Assembly: GCF_017573545.1 (NCBI RefSeq)
Contig: NZ_JAGEOK010000024.1
Location: forward strand, 62,001 to 126,000
Source: Actinomadura nitritigenes
GTDB lineage: Bacteria; Actinomycetota; Actinomycetes; Streptosporangiales; Streptosporangiaceae
DNA length: 64,000 bases
Direction of reading: 5' to 3'
This document shows positions 59,302-64,000 of the stretch, in pieces (the first letter of the stretch is position 1; each line of letters begins with the position of its first letter). The notes below the pieces were generated by a model that did no database searches, was not told the origin of the DNA, and saw nothing but the letters and a program-made list of their open reading frames with translations. Both the position numbers and the translations under genes were made by a program.

Positions 59302-59946
59302 TCAGGTGGACGCGGCGGGCCCGCGGTCCGGCGGCGGGGCGCCGTCCTTCCACGACTCGTGGCGGACGAGGTCGCCGAACGGCTTGCGCAGGCCGCGCAG
59401 CCGCGCGCGGTCGGCGGGGGCCAGCGCGTCCGGGTGGGCGCGGCCGACGGTGATGACGCCGACGACGGCGATCTCGGGCGGCATGCCGAGGAACGCGGCG
59501 AGCTCCTCCTTGGCGCGGACGGTCGCGAAGCCGGTCGCGAGCCCCTCGTTGATCGCGGTCAGCTGGATGAGCGTCAGGAGGGCTCCGGAGTCCACCCACC
59601 AGTAGGGGGCGGGCCACTCCATCTCCTCGCCGTCGACGAGCTTGTCGGGCTTGGTGTAGCGGGCGTGGTAGTCGTCCTCGCAGATGCCGAGCACCATCAG
59701 GACGGGCGCGACCGACAGCCACGGCGGGGCGCCGCGGCCGGTGTAGTAGGACTCCTCGGCCAGCTCGGCGATGCGCGCGCGGGCGGCGGGCTCGGTGACG
59801 ACGAGGAGGCGGTGGCCCTGGCTGAAGCCGGCGCTCGGCGCCTTGCGCACGACGGCGGTGATCCGGTCGACCGTCTCGGGCGGCACCGGGTCAGGGAGGT
59901 AGTGGCGCACCATCCTGCGGTTGGCGAGCACGTCGTCGAAGTCCAC
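59302..59946 (-). CDS. nitroreductase-family flavoprotein
   Basis: An FMN nitroreductase-fold protein of 214 residues from the GTG at 59946 (GGAAGGAA upstream). The start VLANRRMVRHYLPDPVPPETVDRI contains the RRxxRxY motif that binds FMN phosphate; APSAGFSQGHRLLVVT and LTAINEGLATGFATV are typical. It is 43 bases after the SDR gene on the same strand, so it may be the last gene of the lanthipeptide-type operon. Flavoproteins of this fold also oxidise peptides in some pathways, but this one is more like general nitroreductases. Confidence 0.9.
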   Translation of the reverse strand: MDFDDVLANRRMVRHYLPDPVPPETVDRITAVVRKAPSAGFSQGHRLLVVTEPAARARIAELAEESYYTGRGAPPWLSVAPVLMVLGICEDDYHARYTKPDKLVDGEEMEWPAPYWWVDSGALLTLIQLTAINEGLATGFATVRAKEELAAFLGMPPEIAVVGVITVGRAHPDALAPADRARLRGLRKPFGDLVRHESWKDGAPPPDRGPAAST

Positions 59947-59989
59947 CTGGTTCCTTCCGGGATGACGGAGTTACTTCCGATGACGCTGA

Positions 59990-60739
59990 TCAGATGCCCT
60001 GGCCGAGGCCGCCGTCGACGACGACGGTGGTCCCTGTGACGAAGCCGGCCTGCTCCCCGGCGAGGAACGCGGCGACGGCCCCGAAGTCGGACGGGCGGCC
60101 GAGGCGGCCGAGGGGGATGGACGCGGCGACCTCGTCGAGGTCCGGCATCGACGCGACGGCGGGCGTCCGGTGGTAGCCGGGCGCGAGGACGTTGACGGTG
60201 ACGCCGGCGGGGCCGAGCTCGCGGACGAGCGTCCGGGCGAACCCGGCGAGCGCGGGCCGGACGGTGCTGGACAGGCCGTAGCGGGGCGTCGGCTGCCGCA
60301 TCGTCTCCGAGGCGATCATCAGGACGCGGCCGTGGCCCGCCGCCCGCATGTGCGGCAGCGCGGCCTGCACGAGCGCGATGTGGCTGAGCACGCACAGCTC
60401 GACCGCCGCGCGGAAGTCGTCCAGGCCCCGGCCGAGCACCGGCCCGGCGGGCGGGCCGCCCGCGTTGGTGACCAGGACGTGCGGGCCGCCGAGCCCGGCG
60501 GCCGTGGCGTCCACCCAGGCGGCGGACGCGGCGTGGTCGAGGACGTCGAGCGGGGTGGGGACGACGCGTCCCGGCCCGGCCTTGTCGATCTCGGCGGCGG
60601 CGAGGTCGAGGCGGGCGGGGTCGCGCCCGCAGATCGCGACGTCGGCGCCGGCGGCGGCCAGCTCGCGGGCGGTGGCGAGGCCGAGCCCGCTGGTCGCGGC
60701 GGCGACCATGGCGACGCGTCCGGTGAGGCCGAGGTCCAT
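59990..60739 (-). CDS. atypical short-chain dehydrogenase/reductase
   Basis: A 249-residue SDR whose start overlaps the sulfotransferase stop (TGATG). The cofactor loop is VAAATSGLGLATARELAA and the following CGRDPARLDLAA favours NADP(H). The catalytic region reads SETMRQPTPRYGLSSTVRPA: the usual YxxxK lysine is serine, as in a divergent BKR-like SDR subgroup. The C-terminal VNVLAPGYHRTP and VTGTTVVVDGG are normal. It may act by a changed mechanism or on a special substrate. Confidence 0.88.
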   Translation of the reverse strand: MDLGLTGRVAMVAAATSGLGLATARELAAAGADVAICGRDPARLDLAAAEIDKAGPGRVVPTPLDVLDHAASAAWVDATAAGLGGPHVLVTNAGGPPAGPVLGRGLDDFRAAVELCVLSHIALVQAALPHMRAAGHGRVLMIASETMRQPTPRYGLSSTVRPALAGFARTLVRELGPAGVTVNVLAPGYHRTPAVASMPDLDEVAASIPLGRLGRPSDFGAVAAFLAGEQAGFVTGTTVVVDGGLGQGI

Positions 60740-61716
60740 CAGACGGCTCCCTCCTGCCGCTCCTGCCGCGGCGGTTCCCCGTCCCGCGGGCGTGTCCGGG
60801 CGCGCGGGCGCGCCGTAGCGGGGACGAGCGGGTACCGGTAGCGGGCCAGCAGCGGCAGGGCGAGCGCGGTGGCGGCCAGCCGGGCCGGGGCCGGCTGCGT
60901 GCGGGTCCACGCGTCGTCCTCGCGGATGCGGACGGGGCCGCGCCGCAGCCGGTCCGGGTTGCCGGTGACCGTGTGGTTGACGCCGAGGACGGCGCGGCCG
61001 TCCGCGTCGACGGGCGGGTCGCCGTCCAGCCCGGCGTGCGCCATGACGCGGGCGAGGGACCCGCGCGGGTCTGCGGTGAGGTCCTCGTACCGCAGCCGCA
61101 GGGAGCGGCGCGGGAAAGCGCGGGCGATCCGTTCGGAGGCGAGGTTGAAGCCCGTCCAGTACGCGGTGCTGCGGGCCGCGCCCATCGCGGGGATGTACTC
61201 CTTGGCGCGCCGCCACGACTCGGCGGTGGCGCGCGGGTCGCGGACGACGTGCAGGACGCGGGCGTCCACGCCCGGCGCGCCGCACAGCGCGGCGGCCTCG
61301 GCGGGAAACTTGCCGGTGTCGACGATCAGCCGGGCCCCCGACTCCTCGGCGATCGCGGTGTACAGCGCGGCGAGGGCGGCGACGGCGGGGTGCCCCGCCC
61401 GGACCCCGCGCGCCTCGGCGAGCCGGCGGCCGGTGTGCCGGGTGCGCAGCGCGGACTGCTGGAGCCGGACCGCGCGTTCGGCGTGCCACGCCGGGTCGTC
61501 CCCGGCGACGCGGGCGACGACGCCCTTCCACAGCGGGCAGGAGGCGACGTCGAGGCCGCAGCCGCACAGCGTGTTGGTGCCGCGGCCGAGGACCCCGTTC
61601 GTCCACAGGTAGCGGAGCTCGCCGACGTGGACGGCGCCGTCGCACTCCCCCAGCAGGTTGCCGAGCAGCGTCGTCCCGCTGCGGCACCAGCCCGTCACGT
61701 AGAGGACGCGCACCAT
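60739..61716 (-). CDS. PAPS-dependent sulfotransferase family protein
   Basis: A 325-residue protein with the 5'-phosphosulfate loop TGWCRSGTTLLGNLLGE (residues 8-24) and the 3'-phosphate region HVVRDPRATAESWR. CGCGLDVASCPLW near residue 50-65 is a cysteine segment seen in a bacterial sulfotransferase subgroup. The start overlaps the aminotransferase stop (TGATG). In this operon it could sulfate the peptide or a building block; that is inference. Confidence 0.88.
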   Translation of the reverse strand: MVRVLYVTGWCRSGTTLLGNLLGECDGAVHVGELRYLWTNGVLGRGTNTLCGCGLDVASCPLWKGVVARVAGDDPAWHAERAVRLQQSALRTRHTGRRLAEARGVRAGHPAVAALAALYTAIAEESGARLIVDTGKFPAEAAALCGAPGVDARVLHVVRDPRATAESWRRAKEYIPAMGAARSTAYWTGFNLASERIARAFPRRSLRLRYEDLTADPRGSLARVMAHAGLDGDPPVDADGRAVLGVNHTVTGNPDRLRRGPVRIREDDAWTRTQPAPARLAATALALPLLARYRYPLVPATARPRARTRPRDGEPPRQERQEGAV

Positions 61717-62969
61717 CAGCGGCGTCCCGCCCCGACCACCTTCCGCACCGCCGTCACCAGGTGGTCGCGGTCGCGTTGGGTGAGGTTGGCCGACAGCGGG
61801 ATGTCGACGGACTCGTCCAGGCGCGCGGCGGTGACGGGGAACTCGGCGCGGGCACGGGCGCGGTCGGGGAACAGGAACCGCCAGTTCCAGAAGGCGCGGA
61901 CGTTGGTGTCGCCGGGGTCGCCGAGCGCGCGCGCGTCGATGCCCTCGGCGCGCAGCGCGGCGGCGGTCCAGGCGGTGTCCTCGGCTCTCGCGCCGGGCAG
62001 CCGGAACACCAGCGCCTCGCCGAGGTAGGCGTGGTCGGCGACGGGGCGGCGCAGCGCGATCCCGGGGACGTCCGCGAGCCGCCCGGCGACGTCGTCGTAG
62101 TTGCGGTGGTGCGCGGCGAGCCGTTCGGGCAGCCGCCGCAGCAGCGCGGACGCCAGCGCCGCGCGGATCTCGTCCATCCGCAGCCCGTAGATGGGGTAGG
62201 CGAGGTCGTCGACGGCCGGCGGCGGGCCGTCGAAGTGCCGGGCCATCCGCCCCTCGTAGGCGCCGGAGTAGACGATCGCGCGGGCGTGCACGGCGGGGTC
62301 GCGGGTGAGCAGGAACCCGCCCTCGCCGGTGTTCAGCGACTTGTCGGACTGGGTGCTGAACGCCCCGGCGTCGCCGAACGTGCCGAGCGGGCGGCCGTTG
62401 AGCCGGGCGCCGAGGGCGGGCACCGCGTCCTCGACGACGGGGATGCCGTGCTCGCGGGCGACGGCGCAGATCGCGTCCATGTCGGAGGCGAACCCGCGCA
62501 TGTGCACCACCACGACCGCGCGGACCTCGGGGGTGAGGCGGCGGCGCAGGTCCGCGACGTCCAGGTGCAGGTCGTCGTCGCACTCGACGAGCAGCGGGCG
62601 GTGCCCGGCCAGCAGGATCGCGCTCGGCGTCGCGGCGAACGTGAACGCGGGGCAGGCGACGAGGGAGCCGGGCGGCAGGTCCAGCGCGAGCAGCGCGAGG
62701 GTGATCGCGGCGGTGCCGCTGGCGCAGGTCAGCGCGTGCGGGGCGGCGAAGAACGCGCACAGCTCCCGTTCCAGGCGCCCGGTCCGCGTCTCGGCGTGGG
62801 GCCGGTGGTCGTACCGGAAGTAGAGGCGGGCCCGGACGGCGTCGAGCGCGGCCTCCAGATCCTCCTCCTCGATGAAGACGTCGCCCTTGTCGTAGGTGGG
62901 CCAGGGGTCGGTGCGCACGGGTTCCGCGCCGTCGATCGCGAGCGGTCCCGGCTGAACGTCCACGGTCAT
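61716..62969 (-). CDS. DegT/DnrJ/EryC1-family PLP aminotransferase
   Basis: A 417-residue fold-type I PLP enzyme. CASGTAAITLALLAL binds the cofactor phosphate, Asp181 in PVVEDAVPALGA contacts the pyridine nitrogen, and Lys210 in GAFSTQSDKSLNTGEGG is the Schiff-base lysine. Members usually aminate keto sugars, and some act as dehydratases; here there is no sugar gene next to it. The start overlaps the LanM stop (ATGA), tying it to lanthipeptide synthesis. The substrate is unknown. Confidence 0.92.
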   Translation of the reverse strand: MTVDVQPGPLAIDGAEPVRTDPWPTYDKGDVFIEEEDLEAALDAVRARLYFRYDHRPHAETRTGRLERELCAFFAAPHALTCASGTAAITLALLALDLPPGSLVACPAFTFAATPSAILLAGHRPLLVECDDDLHLDVADLRRRLTPEVRAVVVVHMRGFASDMDAICAVAREHGIPVVEDAVPALGARLNGRPLGTFGDAGAFSTQSDKSLNTGEGGFLLTRDPAVHARAIVYSGAYEGRMARHFDGPPPAVDDLAYPIYGLRMDEIRAALASALLRRLPERLAAHHRNYDDVAGRLADVPGIALRRPVADHAYLGEALVFRLPGARAEDTAWTAAALRAEGIDARALGDPGDTNVRAFWNWRFLFPDRARARAEFPVTAARLDESVDIPLSANLTQRDRDHLVTAVRKVVGAGRR

Positions 62970-64000
62970 GGCGTCTCCTCTGGGGGGAACAGGAGGCTGG
63001 CGGAGGGGGCGGGCGGCGCCAGCGCGAGCACCGGCGGGACCTCGGCGGGGCGGGCGCGGCGCAGCAGCGCGTACCCGATACCGGACAGGCCGGCGAGCAG
63101 CCCGGGGGCGGGCTCCGGCAGGGCGGTGCGCCAGGCGTCCCGGCGCGGGCGGGGCGCGGTCCCGTCCAGGGCGGCCAGCGCCTCGCCGGCGGCGGCCGTG
63201 CCGTGGCAGAGCGAGTCGTCCGGCGGAGCGGCGTCCCGCAGGACGGCCGCCGCGGTCCCGAGGGATCGTTCCAGCGGGCCGGCGGCCGACGGGTACCGGG
63301 CGGCGAGCTCCAGCCGCGCGAGCGCGACGCCCGCCGCGCCCTGGCACCAGCCGGGGTCGCGGCCCGGTGCGCGCTCCCCCGCGGCGAGGCTCCGCGCGCG
63401 GGACGCGAACCGGGGGTCGGGGCACAGCTCGTCCAGCCTGGCCAGCGCGACGGCCGCGCCGGACGCGCCGTACCCGAACCCCGGTCCGGTCAGGTCGCGG
63501 GCGAGGAGCCGCTCGCCGGCGGCCCGCGCGACGCCCGCGACCTGTTCGCCGGGCAGGACCGCGTGCAGGGCGAGGGCGCTGAGGAGAACGCCCGCCTCCC
63601 CTTCGAGGACGTCGCCGGACGGGAGGTCGGGCGGCGGCGCCCCGGGCGGCGGCAGCAGGGCGTCGCGGGCCGCCTCGGCGAGGTCGCGGCGGCCGTGCAC
63701 GGCGGCGGCGTGCGCCAGGTGGTAGACGGGGCCGAGCGGCGGGACCGTTCCCCGGACCGCGGACGCGGCGGCGAGCCGGGCGGCGACCTCGTCGGCGACG
63801 CGCCCGGCGAGGCGCTCGGCCCACGGTTCGCCGGTCGCGGCCGACAGGTAGGTCAGGAACAGCCCGATGCCGGGGATCCCGCCGTACAGGCCGAGCCCGG
63901 CGGGCGCGACGCGGCGGGTCCGGGCGTCGACGACCTCGACGCCGAGCCAGCCGATCCGGTCGCCGGAGCGCACGGCCGCCGCGTCCAGCCGGCGCGCGAT
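62966..64000 (-). CDS. type 2 lanthipeptide synthetase LanM, C-terminal cyclase part (5' end beyond the window)
   Basis: The frame stays open to the right edge, so only the C-terminal 345 residues are seen; an internal GTG/ATG is not the true start. WLGVEVVDAR, LYGGIPGIGLFLTYL, DPGWCQGAAGVALARL, DSLCHGTAAAG and PGLLAGLSGIGYALLRRARP line up with the LanC-like cyclase domain of LanM. Zinc ligands remain (Cys in GWCQG, Cys-His in LCHG). The usual SHG histidine of the GFSHG motif is tyrosine here (GFGYGASG), and WCHG reads WCQG. The dehydratase half and the precursor peptide must lie beyond base 64000. Confidence 0.85.
   Translation of the reverse strand: MARRLDAAAVRSGDRIGWLGVEVVDARTRRVAPAGLGLYGGIPGIGLFLTYLSAATGEPWAERLAGRVADEVAARLAAASAVRGTVPPLGPVYHLAHAAAVHGRRDLAEAARDALLPPPGAPPPDLPSGDVLEGEAGVLLSALALHAVLPGEQVAGVARAAGERLLARDLTGPGFGYGASGAAVALARLDELCPDPRFASRARSLAAGERAPGRDPGWCQGAAGVALARLELAARYPSAAGPLERSLGTAAAVLRDAAPPDDSLCHGTAAAGEALAALDGTAPRPRRDAWRTALPEPAPGLLAGLSGIGYALLRRARPAEVPPVLALAPPAPSASLLFPPEETP

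Noticed and set aside
62966..63973. A complete stand-alone LanC gene starting at the internal start codon near 63973
   Set aside because: The frame continues open to the window edge, and WLGVE with LYGGIPG matches the C-terminal region of LanM rather than the start of LanC.
1..64000. tRNA, rRNA, CRISPR arrays, insertion sequences, integrases and attachment sites
   Set aside because: I looked for the usual signatures on both strands and saw none. Short or divergent tRNAs could still be missed by eye; a covariance-model scan would settle that.

Overview
The window is very GC-rich chromosomal DNA from a filamentous actinomycete, most likely Actinomadura or another member of the Thermomonosporaceae (inference). 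The pointers are a dcw cluster in actinobacterial order with sepF, yggT and divIVA, a MurE with the meso-diaminopimelate motif, an F420-type LLM oxidoreductase, GTG/TTG starts and a translational T-box before ileS. No tRNA, rRNA, CRISPR array, transposase or integrase was found.

1-13.8 kb: end of a LON-domain protein, ybaK, a DUF2567-like membrane protein, a DUF6882-like protein, dnaE, a chorismate mutase behind a leaderless Phe-codon attenuator, the dksA-like/lspA/pseudouridine synthase operon, then ileS behind a T-box, and a DUF1707 protein. 13.8-35.9 kb: the minus-strand dcw block mraZ-rsmH-ftsL-ftsI-murE-murF-mraY-murD-ftsW-murG-murC-ftsQ-ftsZ-pgeF-yggS-sepF-yggT-divIVA, followed by a membrane protein with two Ada-like metal motifs. 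Most junctions overlap by 1-4 bases, so the block is a translationally coupled wall-synthesis and division operon. 36.4-41.4 kb: a divergent moxR-DUF58-transglutaminase operon. The 490-base region between it and mraZ carries arrays of GTGGGG boxes that look like MraZ sites and face both ways.

41.5-46.3 kb: DUF3040 protein, dinB, a methyltransferase, and nusB-efp-pepP. 46.5-55.9 kb: an accessory insert between pepP and aroQ, two genes that are usually close neighbours in actinobacteria. It holds a Tat-exported amine oxidase, an LLM oxidoreductase, an enoyl-CoA hydratase, a thioesterase with a divergent TetR regulator, and then a six-gene module: two membrane-anchored thioredoxin-like proteins, a 67-residue peptide with six cysteines, a MauE-like redox membrane protein, an ABC exporter and a dedicated signal peptidase. 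I read this module as an uncharacterised production line for a disulfide-rich secreted peptide, and it is the best candidate here for a new system.

55.9-59.2 kb: the shikimate genes aroC-aroK-aroB-aroQ. 59.3-64.0 kb: part of a lanthipeptide-type operon (LanM C-terminal part, DegT aminotransferase, sulfotransferase, atypical SDR, nitroreductase) that runs off the right edge. Its LanM cyclase domain keeps the zinc ligands but has lost the usual catalytic histidine.
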